Shown here piece by piece: positions 22,928 to 35,600 of a stretch of DNA of 64,000 bases (position 1 is the stretch's first letter; each line of letters starts with the position of its first letter). A program made the position numbers and the translations under genes. The notes under the pieces are model-generated. The model had not been told where the DNA came from and searched no databases. It was given only the letters and a program-made list of their open reading frames with translations. Source of the stretch: Eleusine coracana subsp. coracana (taxonomy: Eukaryota > Streptophyta > Magnoliopsida > Poales > Poaceae); the NCBI GenBank assembly GCA_032690845.1, contig CM064428.1, forward strand, positions 59,271,575 through 59,335,574, in the 5' to 3' direction.

Positions 22928-25612
22928 CGTGTGTTTAGTTTGGGGTTGTGTGGGTTGGGTTGGGTTGGCTCCAATTTTGGGGTTGTGTGGGTTGGGTTGG
23001 CTCCGACCCTGATTTTGGGGATGGTTCCAACCTTTATATTTATATTGTTTGGTTATAGATTTGGGTTTGAGTTAGATTCATCTCAGTTTCTTGTTTGGTT
23101 TGAGAACCGTAAAAAGTTGAAGTTAATTTATCACTTGTTTGGATAGATGGATTGAAATAAAATTTAAATGTTATCACATTTGTAATCCGTTGGTGAGTTT
23201 ACCACCCTAATTTTTATCCGCAATTTAACAGCCACTTTATAAACATATAGTAATATTTCATATCCTTACACGATGCATTAAGGAACAACATATATAATAA
23301 TTTGAAAGCCACATAAAAATCTTGACTATATTAGAAATAAAAGTACCATATCCATAGTCACATTACACACATTTTTAATATTATGCTTACATGATGCGTC
23401 AAGTTCAAACCTCACATAATATATAGCAAATTCAATGCTTTCACATAGTAAGATACAAGTTTACTTAGACCACAAATATATAGTTGTATGTGGTATTAAC
23501 AAAAGATTAATCTTATCATCATAACTTACTTTTACTGTCCAGGATAGTTTTTAGCTATGTACTTTACAACCCAGTTTAATTTATGGCCAAAAGATAAGCT
23601 GTTGAAAGCTCTACCTATATGAGATTGGAAGACCAAATAAGCATAATAGAAGGATAAGTGAGTCTCATTGTCATCAAGTTGTCAAATAAATCTGAGAGCA
23701 TATCCTTGTCTAATTTGCCCACTTCCTTTATCGCCTTGGCTATCTTGATATTTCCTCTAATAAATATAACAAACAATAGATCAAAATCAGTCCTCAACCT
23801 CTTGTTAGTCTTCATAAGGAAAAAAAAGGATGCATCATCAAGAACTTTGAATCTTTTTTTTAGTGCTCCAAATGCTTGTTCTACTATGATTCTCAATGAA
23901 TAGTGTCTATGGTTGAACAATTCCTTCTCATTTTGCACCGGATTCCTCCCCCCATTCATTCAAGTGGTAGCGGATAGCCCAAAAAGAGAGTAAAAATCCG
24001 GGTTTGGCTCCATATCCAACATCAACTAGGTAATATTTACCTAACATATGATGGATAGTTAAGTTAAAGCTCAATGAACTAATTTATGGACAAGACATAG
24101 GTTCAATTATTACCTTGTGGCACACAAAGACCATTCTTACGTGCTAAAGCATCACGTAAAACTAGTGCATCATGTGCTGTCCCCTCCCATCCGACCAAGA
24201 CATAGGTGAACTTTTGGTTAAAATCTACGGTTGTCAGTACATTTTGAGTACAATGCTTATATCTACCACGAAAAGCATGTTGCATTTATTTTGAAATAGT
24301 GGCTCTTATATGTGTACCATCAAGTGTTCCTATACAATCCTAAGTGATGTTCAAAGAAGTCAAGATTAGGATAATTATAGCTTTGTCAAAAAATAAATTT
24401 AAAATGTGACATAAGGTTGAGCTACACATCTTAAAGTAAGGATACCACCTTGTGTCTTCTTCTATTTTAGCGGGAGTGTCCAATGAAGGGGGCCTAATAT
24501 AATTCTCTCGTAGCTCACCAATAGCATGAAGTACTTTGTTAAAATAATGACTAACAGTTTCTCTGGATCTCCCAAAATTAGTTATAATTATTCTATTTCT
24601 AACATTATGTCCAACAGTATGTAGAAACATTGCCACTTACTGCTCAACATATATATGAACAATATCTTCGAGTAAAGCATGATCTCTAAACAACTGACAA
24701 AATCGAAAGAAACGTGCTTTGTTCATTCTTAGCATGTTTACACAAGTTGTGGCATTCCTCCAAATTTTTGTCATTCATGTACTTAATCCTCTTCCTATCC
24801 CTTTCACATATTGGGGCATAAGTAACCCCTTCCCTTCTTACAACTCGTTTTCTTTTTCTAGATCAAACAATAATTGTCATCACACACAAAAACCAATATA
24901 CAGCAACAGCAAAAATAAATGCCTTGCGCCTCTTATCCATCTACATTTGACAAGATAATATTGTGACTACAAATGACCTAGCAAAAATACCATGTACGGT
25001 TTCATTTACTCACATAATATTTTTCAAATCAACCAGCAATCCAGCATCTACACACATGAAGGAAGGAGAGGGGGGATGAATTTACCTTGAACTACTGAGC
25101 AGATCTTGGCGGGTGGGAGTAGCAGCTCGCAGAGGGAGGCGGCCTGACGCAGCCGGCGACACACCTGGCAATGGGCGTGGCAAGGGCCTGCCGCAGGCAA
25201 CTGGCGGCGCACGCTCCTAGACGCGCCATGCAGGCCTTGCAGCCGCGCGCCCCTGGAGCCACCCGAGGAGGAGGCCGTGCGGGCAGAGGTCGATATCCGG
25301 GCGGCAGCAAACGACGGAATGGGCGGCGGAGGAGGCGAACGGTGGCTGGCGACGGAAGAGGCGAACGACGGCGGGCGATGTTGGTGGAGCTGCGGTCGAG
25401 AGAAAGAGAAGGCAGGGGTGACGGGAAGACTCTGGATGCACTCGACCCGGATGGAGCCGCTCCGTCCGCCAGATTTTGGGAGTCGAACACAACCCGCATC
25501 TACACGGTATATTTCTGTGAGGTTGGCTCCAACCCTTCTCAACGCCCATGCAAACATCTCAAAAACAGGTCGAACCCAACCAGGTCGAACCCAGCACCCC
25601 AACCAAACACAC
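22928..25612 (-). mobile_element. Degraded PIF/Harbinger transposon, about 2.7 kb
   Basis: The left end (CGTGTGTTTAGTTTGGGGTTG) matches the inverse of the right end (CGTGTGTTTGGTTGGGGTGC), each followed by repeated TGGGTTGG/CTGGGTTC words. Between them a minus-strand Harbinger transposase can be read in broken frames. The GC-rich segment 25090-25480 near the right end probably corresponds to the element's 5' region. A clean 3-bp TWA target duplication was not found, so the outer edge may be off by several bases. Confidence 0.75.
23640..24948 (-). pseudogene. Harbinger (HARBI1-like, DDE_4) transposase remnant
   Basis: This is the DDE endonuclease of a PIF/Harbinger element, interrupted by stops and frameshifts. 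From N to C there are a basic start (MDKRRKAFI), a helical piece ETVSHYFNKVLHAIGEL followed by RPPSLDTP, the first Asp in GTLDGTH, the second in GTAHDALVLRDAL, and the Glu in IVEQAFGALKKRFKVL. The catalytic residues are therefore still readable but not in one frame. The protein cannot be made from this copy. Confidence 0.85.
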
Positions 25613-26430
25613 GATTAGATTTCTCGGGGTTTTGCTGGACCCTTCGGTGCCTACAATGCTTGAACCATCCGGTCAGGAACCACCAAACCGCGCGATTTGC
25701 TAATGTTTCTAGAATGTCACACTTCCAACTCTTCTTTCTTGTTTCTATATATTTTTTCTATCATATATAATCACCATTATAAAATTGCTTGATCAGAACA
25801 ATGATATTGTTTTGTCACAGAAAATAAGTCGTATATTATAAAACTAAATAGATGAATACTTTTGTGTTACTTCGAGAAGTGTAATTACTAGTACTTTGCA
25901 CGCACATATTATCAAAATTTTAATAAAGATATATGTTATCCATTTCAAACACCTATGATAAAAAATACTGATGATTGAATTGTTCACTACATCACGGTAA
26001 TTATTAAAAAAATATATGTTACTTTTTATATCAAAAGTATCAATGATTGATACACGTGATGTTATACATTTAGAGTTATCTTTCTCTGATTTCCATTCAG
26101 GTATTATATAAGTTTAGTAACCTCACTTTACAAGATTTGCTAGAAAAATTATAATATTATTATCAAAACTTATGATTTTCAATAATCAGCGCCATTTATA
26201 TAATTTTAAATATTAATTATCCAAAAATTATCTTATGCACTTGATAACCTCATCTTCAAAAATGAATTTCAATCTAGTCGGATGACCATGGTATGCTGTT
26301 AGGGGTGTCTGCTCCATCATATTTACTTTTGTCCATGGCTTTATACGGACCACCTATACTCCATCATATTTACTTTTGTCCATGACTTTATGCGGACCAC
26401 CTATATATGATACGCACACTAGGTCAAATT
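25613..26430. other. AT-rich intergenic DNA
   Basis: No gene. A 30-base phrase with CTCCATCATATTTACTTTTGTCCATG-like text is repeated in tandem at about 26310-26400. Confidence 0.4.
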
Positions 26431-26649
26431 AGCTGTTTGCCGAGTGCCAGAAGCACTCGATAAAGGCTCTTAAATATTTGGCAAAGCCTTTACCGAGTGC
26501 AACACTCAGTAAAAAACATATGGCGAACAAACTGCTGACAAAGCCCTTTTTAACAAGTGTTTTTTGTTATGCAATCGTCAACCCCGTCCGTCTGCCATTT
26601 TTTCGCACCCAACAAGTCCCGATATTTTTTTATGCGCTACATGCTAAGT

Positions 26650-26724
26650 GCACCCTGTGGGATTCAAACCCGCGACTTCCCCTTCACACATGTAGTCCCC
26701 TACCACTGCACCACACTGTCACTT
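26650..26724 (-). other. tRNA-like sequence, copy 1 (A and B boxes)
   Basis: On the minus strand there is an A-box-like GGTGCAGTGGTAGGGGAC, then 30-35 bases on a B-box-like GGTTTGAATCCC. The acceptor stem arms do not pair, so it is not a functional tRNA gene. It may come from a tRNA or SINE head. Confidence 0.45.
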
Positions 26725-26927
26725 GATGAAGGCTCTCGATGAAGGCTCTTAAACATTCGGTAAAGCCTTTGCCGAGTACAACACATAGCAAAAAGCATAT
26801 GGCAAACAAACTGCTGACAAAGCCCTTTTTAAGGGGTGTTTTTTGTTGTGCAATCGTCAACCCCGTCCGTCTGCCATTTTTTCGCACCCAACAAGTCCCG
26901 ACATATTTTTACGCGCTACACGCTAAG

Positions 26928-27003
26928 TGCACCCTGTGGGATTCGAACCGGCGACTTCCCCTTCACACATGTAGTCTCCTACCACTGCAACACACTGTCA
27001 CTG
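26928..27003 (-). other. tRNA-like sequence, copy 2 (A and B boxes)
   Basis: This is the second copy in the tandem unit, closer to consensus: A-box-like TTGCAGTGGTAGGAGAC and a perfect B box GGTTCGAATCC. Both boxes are correctly spaced for RNA polymerase III. Acceptor pairing is again absent. Confidence 0.5.
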
Positions 27004-27135
27004 GAGTCTAAACTTTGTTTTTAATCTTTTTATATTATATCTCTTTGTCAAATGTTTTATGTTGGACACTCGGTAAAGTCCTTGTTTGCCGAGTGCAAAA
27101 AATAGATTCTTTGTCGAGTGCTAAATTAAACACTA

Positions 27136-28338
27136 GGCAAATAAATATTCCTATGTACTTCAAAAAAAATAAAATTATCAAACAAATTTCAAATAATAAT
27201 CAAAATTTAAAATGATATAATTTATGTAATATATAATCTATACAAATGATTTGAATTCAAATTCAAATTTGACTATCAATATGACTACAAATCTTAACAA
27301 CTTATTCTCAACTCTAAAATTATTCTTCGGGGATTTTCTATTTTGTAAGCAACATATGTGACAACTTGTGTGAAATCTTCTCTACTTTTTATCATAGCTT
27401 CCACTTGTAATACTATCATGTGAATCTCATAATTTTGAGACTTTATTTGATTTTTTTTCTAATGTACCATTATATTAAAAAAACATTTCTGCAAGCTAAG
27501 CCCCTTTTTTTTTCAAACAGTAAGCTCTCATAGTTGGCATGAATCCTTATAATTTTCAGAACCATGGTCTCAGTAACACACATGGATTTGGGAATACTCA
27601 AAATTATAAACTAACAATTGATAGTAAAGAGGATATCAGATCAACCTGGGATGAAAACTAAGACATAAAGTTTCTTTTCTAAAGAGACGGTGAATTATCA
27701 TGGAGGGTTCTGATCCCCGGCAAACCTGGAGTGCTAGGAAATACATTTAGCAAGCATAATGTAGATTGACATTGTCTTTATCCGATGTACCATACCAAAC
27801 CCAAGAAAATAACTAAAAGCATCTATGTTCACCACTTATCGGATAAATCATAAGACACCATTAATGCAGCAAAAACAACCTTTTGGATTATCAATTACTT
27901 CAATAGCTATACGTTCTTTTCTATGATTGCTAATCTATCATACTTTCTTTCATAATATTTTATTGAGTATAGAGAGCTAGAGACAATGCAGATGCAAACA
28001 TAAAAAGACAAAAAAAAATTAAGCCCATGCATCAATGATGCATACCTGTAGAACTTCTTGCATTAATCTACAGTTTTATATGAACACACATGTACTATTC
28101 AAGTAATAAAAGCAGAAAAAAAAAGAGTCATGTAACCAGAGAGAACACACATTTCCATTTTATCCATCACCGGAAAACCCTCCATAGCAACCTATTGTAG
28201 AGCAGCAATTAATCTGCGTCTCTTTTAGCAGGAAACAATCAAATTAACAGAAAAATCAGTTGCAAGACAGAATTGTGCTGAATGGTGGGTTTGCTGCTTC
28301 CACCATCAGGTTCCTAAATGTACCGAGAAACTGGAGTG
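27136..28338. other. Intergenic, 3' side of NLR1
   Basis: AT-rich sequence with no recognised gene or repeat. The part near 28200-28338 should be the 3' UTR of the minus-strand NLR gene. Confidence 0.45.
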
Positions 28339-31300
28339 CTATCGGATGGTGGCGTTAATCTCATCGTTGCCACCACTTGACGGATGATCACATGGAAACG
28401 TGAAGAACTGAGGCTCTGAAAGTCTCACCTTCTTCAGACTAGAATCCAGTCCATCATCTGAAGCTGGATAGGCTTTTTCACGCCTTTTTCGCTTCTCCAC
28501 CATAGCAAAGTACTCTTGTTCCTTGCTTTCCGTGGGATCGCACGTTTTGAGTAGCAAAACACGAGGCCTATTTGGGTGGTTCTTTGCTGCCAGTTCCCAG
28601 TCTTGTCTTGTTTGTCCAGCCACTTTGTCGTCAATTGTGATTTCTTTGAGATGTTTGAAGTTTCTGATGTTAATACTTGAAACACCAACCAGACCCCGGC
28701 AGAGCAGCTGGAGTGATACGAGGTTTGGCAAAGCTCCTTGCTCGATAGTTGGCAGGCCTGAATTGACGCTTTGCACAATAAAACAGAGATGTCGCAGGCT
28801 TGGGAATGATCCTTGTTTTATTCCGAAAGCCTCAAGCTGTTTGGCTGTCAGTTTGAAGTAAAGCAATCTGTTCAAAGTGCCCAGTGCCGATAGAGCATCC
28901 TGAGACAATGTATCTGATGAGATGGACAGCTCCGTAAGACCAGAAAGCAACGTAACAAATGCAAGGAATGGGGATAGTCGTTTTCCATGTAGTTTTAGCG
29001 ACCTTAGATCATATCTGAAACCTTCGAGGCATGGATCAAAATTAAGTGAACTCAAGAAACTCTCCGAGCATTCACTGAAATCAATTGAGAGAGAACAGTC
29101 ACTGGTCCTATCAACGGGAACCTTGGTAAAAAGCTGAATGGCCTGTGACACATCTCCAATATAAATGCTGCTAGAATACTTGCACCATATCTTAAGCTTC
29201 CTTAGCTTTTTCATATGACCTATCAGTTGCAGAAATCCTTTCTCACTGTCAGTGACAAATCCTGCTAAAACCTGTAAGTTGCTTTTATTTCCTGTTAAGA
29301 ACTTTTCTACTTTACTCATCTTCTTCTTACTCTTTATGTCATCTTTGCCAAGCATCAACTTTCCAAATAGATTAGTTAAGTGGGGCAGCAGGATGGCTTC
29401 AGTGGGTAATAAGCTTATCTTTGTTCTCCTTAAATCAAGTGTCTCCAAGCAGTGCAGTCCTTCAATACACCTGGGAAGCTCACAGATACTGCCTCCCAAA
29501 CTCAGATACTTCAGATGCCATAGTTTGCATATAAGTTTAAGATGACCGTCTTTCAAATCAGGGCATTCCTCTAGATCTAAGACTCGCAGTAGCCTACAGT
29601 TGCGAATATAAGAAGCAGCACCATTAGCATCCCTGAAGACCGTCAGAGATCGGACACGAGAAAAATCTTCATCAGGTGCCATACATTCTGTTGGTTTGCC
29701 AGAATGGACAGAAATGTGGCGCGCATTATTAGCACTGGCACTGGGTCTTGGGTAATCGTGAGATAATTTTGCGAGAAATCCCTGCATCATGGACTTGTGC
29801 TGCACAAACTCGTGCACGATCCCATGAGCTTTGCAGGTCTTCGCTTTTGAATTGTTTCTTGTATCAACTGGCTGAATGATGTTCCAGTCGATAAGCTTGT
29901 TGAAGTTCTCATCAGCGATGTCCTGTTCATCACGAAGAGAATCAGTTCGTGCATACCCTTCGGCTAACCACCGCCTTATTATAACTTTCCTCTTGAATGG
30001 ATGATTGTTTGGGAAGATGCCAAGATACAACAGGCAAGTCAGAGCATGGCCGGAGAAACTGTCGTAGTTATCGATAAGGACTTCCCTGAGATCTGCGAAG
30101 TTGTCATGGCCATGCATCTCATTCAGATGGAAGCCCAAGTTGCGGCATAACGTTCCACAAAGCTCTCCTGTTGGTTCACTTGAGCTCTTCAGATAGTCGG
30201 AAACACAGACAAGAGCGAGTGGATGGCCATCACATTTTCGCAATAGTGCTGTTGAACCTTGCTTCAACTCAGGTGAGCAGAGCCACGGAAAGGCTATTTT
30301 CCTAGAGTCTTCTTCGCCGAGGCTGTTCATTTGGTACACATAACCATTGCCATGGCTGCACATGCTAGCCACTGACTGAATAGTTGTAGTAAGCAGTACT
30401 CTGCTGCTTCTACAATTGTTCTCAAAGGCTACCTTTATGGTGGTCCATTCATCCATCCGGATGTCATCAATGACAATTAAGTACCTAACAGTCGGAGTGA
30501 GATATAAGAGGTAAAGGTTATGTGATAAAATGAAAATCTTGCAGACATGGGTGTGAAATAATGTTCTTCGTCAAATAAGCATGATACGGAATTTAATATC
30601 TATATGCATTCTATATTACAGTGTCTATATTACAGTGTCTAAAATAAGGCGTGGTTACTTTTGGAAGGGCTCAAAAAACATATAAATCAAATTTTAATCA
30701 ATTAGATGTTACCAATGATCAGAAATGAGACATACTGATATAAAACTGGAAAACATGGAACCTTGCACTTGTGCACACGTGCATTTGTGTTCTTTTCGCA
30801 GTTTCTATGCATTTGTGTTCTTTTTGCAGTTTCTATGCATGTTCCAAAATAACAATGTCTTCGGATGCATTTGTGTTCATTTAGATAATAATGGGGAAAA
30901 ACACATCCAGTTACAGTAGAGTAAAAAATTCCTCTACTAGGAGAAAGGGTAAAAAATTACAGTAACATCACCTTGTAAAATTATCACAGTTTAATTTAAA
31001 ATGAAATTTTATTAGTAGAGCCATTAATTCTAACGCTGTTTAATTAAAATTCAACATACGAGACCGCATATATATGTACTAGCAAAGTGTCCGTACGTTG
31101 CTACGGTCTTTAAAAAATAAAACACTCTTTATAATTTCAATATAAATTATTTACACAATATAATTATTAGATATATATAATATTATTGATATTTTTTACA
31201 TGAAAGATTATATTTGTATTACTGTTGGTGTTTCTTAGTATATCATTTTATATGTCAAAAGTAACAATTTTATTATTATTTTTTACCATATTCTAGAAGC

Positions 31301-32636
31301 TTTATCTGGAAGGAAAAAAAATCAATTCACGGAGTCTAGAAATAGCACTGTATTGCAACGTAATTTTGAAATTTAATACTTGCTTTAATAGAAAAAGTTA
31401 AAACATGAAAGTTGTAGATCTCGTTGAGACCTTTTCGAAACATATATGGATCATATTATTTGGACTACGGAGTTAGAAGATATGAGCCTCGCACAGAGAC
31501 CTGTGCAGAGGAGTTCGAATCAGAATAAATATTTTTGCATCGCATATTTAGAAATCAAAACTGCGGGATCTAGATTTCTATTGAATACCAAAGTTGTAGA
31601 AATTTTCGAGAGCTACGAGATAGAATCTGAGTTTACCTCATTTGAGCTCCGGACGTGGGAGTTATGATTTTTGAAATTCGATAATTGATATATAAGTTAT
31701 GAAACTGATTTGGATTCAATCTCTAACTTTGTGGACACGAAGTGGACGATCATACTTCAATTAATAGATTATAGAGATAGAGTCAGAAGGAAAAAAAACA
31801 AAAAGAAAAGAGAGAACAGAGGGAATGTGAACGCACCTGATATCCTTGAGGTTTTGTTTGATCCAGGCCTCTAGATAGTGGCTGTCAACATTCATGGCAT
31901 CTTTCGGACGAATTTGCTTAATTATATCACGAAGGATCCCTCTGTTCCCATCGCCGGTCTCCGGCGAGTCCCTGGCAGCCGCAACCCAAGCACGGCAGTC
32001 GAATTTTTCCCTGGCTTGAGGGCTGTCGTAGACCGCCCTCGCGAGGGTGGTCTTCCCCAATCCACCGAAGCCCACGATGGAGATGACCCTCGGCTGCTCA
32101 GGCTCGCCGTCCACCTCATCTAGCAGCGACAGCAGCTCTTCCAGAGGCTTCTCGATCCCCACCGGGTTACAAGTGACACGAGGCAGTGCTGATGACGATC
32201 CCTCGTTGGGTTGGGCACCGCCGCCGGAGCCGGTAGGAACGATGTCGATTACCCGCTGATGTGCTTCCCTGAGGCGGCTCTTGAGCTTCTGGATCTCATC
32301 GGCGATGCTCGAACGGCTCTGAACTTTCTTCAGCTCGTGAGCTACCCGACGCACCAAGGAGGACGCTGCGCCGCCGCCGCCGCCAGTGAGCTGCTTGCAC
32401 CTGAGGCGATGCATGAAGCGGTCAACGCAGTCCTCGATGTCGTGTTGCAGATCGAGCATCTCCTCACTGTACAGCCTCGCCACGGCGGTGCGGTCGCTCC
32501 GGTGGCCCAAGGCGCGGAGCTGGTCGTCCATGGCGGCGGCGATCATGCGCAGATCCTGCTGGATCGACTGGGTCTCTTGCGCAAGGCTCTTGTGCTTGTT
32601 GTACTCTTTCTCCAGCACCAGGAAGAGCCTTCCCAT
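28339..32636 (-). CDS. CC-NB-ARC-LRR immune receptor (NLR1), two exons, about 981 aa
   Basis: An intracellular nucleotide-binding LRR resistance-type receptor. Exon 1 is 32636-31837 and exon 2 is 30484-28339, joined in phase across a 1352-bp GT-AG intron between the P-loop and kinase-2. Seen in order: an Rx-type coiled-coil region with HDIEDCVDRF (EDVID-like); P-loop GFGGLGKTT; kinase-2 YLIVIDDI at the start of exon 2; RNBS-B SSRVLLTTT; GLPL as GHPLAL; RNBS-D LLYLGIFPNN; an MHD variant reading HGIVHEF; then irregular LRRs (LRVLDLEECPDL, LKYLSLGG, LETLDLRRTKI). The C-terminal tail has a basic KRKRRE patch. The start is uncertain: an upstream ATG at 32674 begins MESAVLV but is out of frame by one base. 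No internal stops. It faces NLR2 head to head. A short Helitron sits in the intron. Confidence 0.9.
31079..31777 (-). mobile_element. Short non-autonomous Helitron, copy A (in NLR1 intron)
   Basis: In element orientation it starts A|TCTCTATAATC and ends with hairpin CCGTA-GCAACG-TACGG, then ACACTTTGCTAG|T. The TC start, hairpin, CTAG end and A/T host bases are all Helitron features, and the start resembles the maize TCTMTAYTA consensus. Length 699 bp; no coding capacity. A near-identical sister lies at 52340-53035. Confidence 0.88.
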
Positions 32637-32674
32637 CACGCTCTTCAAGAAGGCACTAGCACGGCAGACTCCAT

Positions 32675-35600
32675 GATTATAGGTGTATGTATTGATTGCT
32701 AGTTTTCATGGATCAAGGAGAGGGCATGGTTGAGAAAAAGCTCTACCCTCCAGTGTGAGACAGGGGAAGACTACTGCTGAAGAGTCATAATCTTCTGGCT
32801 GTTCCTCGTCTCTTCCCCACTTACCACCCACCCAAAAAAAATCGTTTTCTTGAAATGGACAAACAAAAGAACCACGTCCTCATGAAAATTCAAGTACTGT
32901 TAAACTTGGTCACACATCCATACAAAATGGTCCTTAATTGACACAATAGATAGTAAATAAGAGCCAACCTTATCACTCAATCTATACATGCATTTCTTCA
33001 TTTGGTCTCATTTTAATTTATCATCATGTAAGCTTAAAAGAAGTAATAGTAATGAAACCACCCTATATCAAGTAGCCCCCCCCCCCTACTACTTGATACT
33101 TGCTATCGGGACTTCAAATTAAGCTCAACAAATTCTAACGGGGTTGTTCAAACTAAAACCATACTCATAGGATTTATTTTGCCTACATTGACTAGACCTT
33201 CAATCATTTCCTACATGTAGTGTACAATACATGATGCATAAATATATGTGATGCAACATAAAACTTATAAACATGGGAGTGCACCAGGTTTGTCTTGGTT
33301 CAGGTGTTGTTAGCACTCTCAAGAGAATTAATTAGGCTCAACTTCGGGCTCATTCGGAACGATTTCTACCTCCATTTTCCCGTCGTTACATCCTATGGAA
33401 AAAATGCGACACAATTAAGGATAGGAGATGACATGACACTTTTTGAACAAATACTTGATATAACATTATGCATGTATTAAAATGCAGGGTATGTGGTAGG
33501 AAATGATATTGGTGATTTCTTATATTTTTTTCATTTAGTTTTCTATAATGCACAATGAGTTTCCTACCAATTACGATGCAATTGATGTAGCATTTTTAAA
33601 CTAACTAAATAAGCAAATACATGGTGATCAGAGGCACTTTAAACAAAACCTAAACTAACAAAGAGCAAAGTGCACGTGGTGTCACTAATATTTACAAAAA
33701 TGCCATTACTGTAGGTGAAATAAAGCTACCAAGATTAATTATGGTTTTCGAAGACATGGTAGTGGACAAAATATATGTTGCAGGGGCCATCATATGCGAT
33801 TTATGCATCAAAGTTCATGGCAAGAACATGTACCAATGCTAATATCAGAAAATAAATACTTCAAATGCAAATATGCCACTCGGTGACACATATAAAAATA
33901 GTGAAATAAACGTACATGCAAAAGTTGGATTTATTTTATATGTTTTGCTTATTAAATACATACATAAATAATTATTAACATTGAGGTTGATTTGGCATAT
34001 TTTACTAAAATACTGCACAACTAGATGAACCAAATAAAAGTTATTTTGTCTCTATACTTTAAGTATTTCATTAGTTATGAATTATGCAAGCAAATCCTAA
34101 TTATTGATCATATTTAAAAGGGTTGGAAAGATAATAAAGGGTCAAACCCATAAAGTGCAGGGCGCAGGGTATCCAGGCTGGAGCTTGAAGCTCCCAGCCT
34201 TGGCCGCACGGAGCTGCCGGTGACTCGGTGAGTGGCGGCACCGTCAACAGATGAACGGCAATAGTTCGATGAAGGCACTAGGCACATCGCTGAAACGTGC
34301 TCGGCACGGTGAGTGCAATGGTGGGGATGGCGAGCTGGTGGCTCACCGTGGTGACCGGCAGCCAGCGGCGGAGCTTCGAAGTTGACTCATGGTTTTTGAA
34401 TTAATGTGGCTTGCTCAGTGTTTCACAGGGCAGGACTTGCCCAAGGTGTATGAAGGGCTCGAGACGAAGAGTTTGAGTCGGCCGATCTATATCAGGGAGG
34501 TGCGAAGCGACCAGCACGCAAGCTCACTTTGGCGTAGTGGTGGATCTCGTAAGAAAATTTAGATAGGACAAAACGAGCAAAGCCAAGACATAATGTTTAA
34601 TAAACGATAAAATGACACCCATGTACACATATATGAAAAACAAGTACAAGAATTAAGATAATACCTATTGTTCAAAAATTAAATATGAAGTAAACAATAA
34701 TATTAGGATAAAAAAACCTGAATATACGCAGACATCTTGGATTGAAAACCTTAATAAGGTCAACATCTTGTGCTTCAACTTGCTGTTGTTGTTCCTGTTC
34801 TCCATCACCTGATCCAGAGACACTAGGATTCACGAAGAACGAAAGCTGGAGTCTGAAGAGAAGAACGGTTTTGTACTTCTGTTATGTCCTTAGCAGGCCG
34901 GCATGGCTAGTGAATATTAGCAAATTTGTGGCCTATTAAAAACAGAAGCAGGCCCATTAGCACATACCCTCTTTCATTTTTCCTATTCTTCTGAACAGAA
35001 AAACGACGCCCCCAATGGCTTGAATCCGAAGGCAGAGGAGGGGAAAGGGCGACTTTGCGCAGAAATTAGGTAGGACGGCCGCCCTACCTTGCCCTATTGG
35101 GAGATCCGCCTTTATCTTGGCGGCGTCAATAACAGCTTTGATGGGACGAGGCCGAAAGGGGAAAAGGGGAGACCAAAATGAGGTGTTGGCCCTCGATTTT
35201 AGAGCGGGTGGACCGAACAAGGAGTCTTCCTGCCATTGTACGGCTGCCAAGTGGCATGCCGGCACCGTAGCTCGAGTTGCAACGTGAGGAAGGCAAACCT
35301 GATAGGTGGGGCCCACATGACCTTTTTTCTTTTTTGTTTGTTTTCCGAATTGTCCTATGTTATTAATTTTATAACTTTATTTCTGGAGCTCATATGAGAA
35401 AACAAAAAATATGGGCGTGTTAAGCGTGATTGGCACTAAATTGAAAAAAAATGAGTTTGTTCAAAATCTTGCATTCAAATTTGAATAGGAATGTTTCCAA
35501 TTGGTCATATTTTCTTAGCATTTAGACATTTATTTGGGGGCACTTCTGCTTGTGTAAAAAAATTGGGCTTTTTTCTCATAATTATTTTTTACTTATCCCT

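Larger units (their letters stand above)
26436..27135. repeat. Two 279-bp tandem units with TTTGCCGAGTGC motifs (CACTA-like fragment)
   Basis: Unit starts are at 26466 and 26745 (both GCTCTTAAA...), about 88% identical over the unit. Both contain CAAACTGCTGACAAAGCCCT and CGTCAACCCCGTCCGTCTGCC. TTTGCCGAGTGC-like words recur at 26436, 26492, 27088 and 27112, and such words are common in sub-terminal regions of grass CACTA elements. No terminal CACTA ends or target duplication were found, so this is a fragment. Confidence 0.7.

Noticed and set aside
25048..25770. Long GC-rich frames on both strands near the right end of the Harbinger remnant
   Set aside because: They overlap on opposite strands, lack any recognisable domain, and lie inside a degraded transposon.
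26650..27003. True tRNA genes
   Set aside because: The A and B boxes are present but the acceptor and anticodon stems do not pair.
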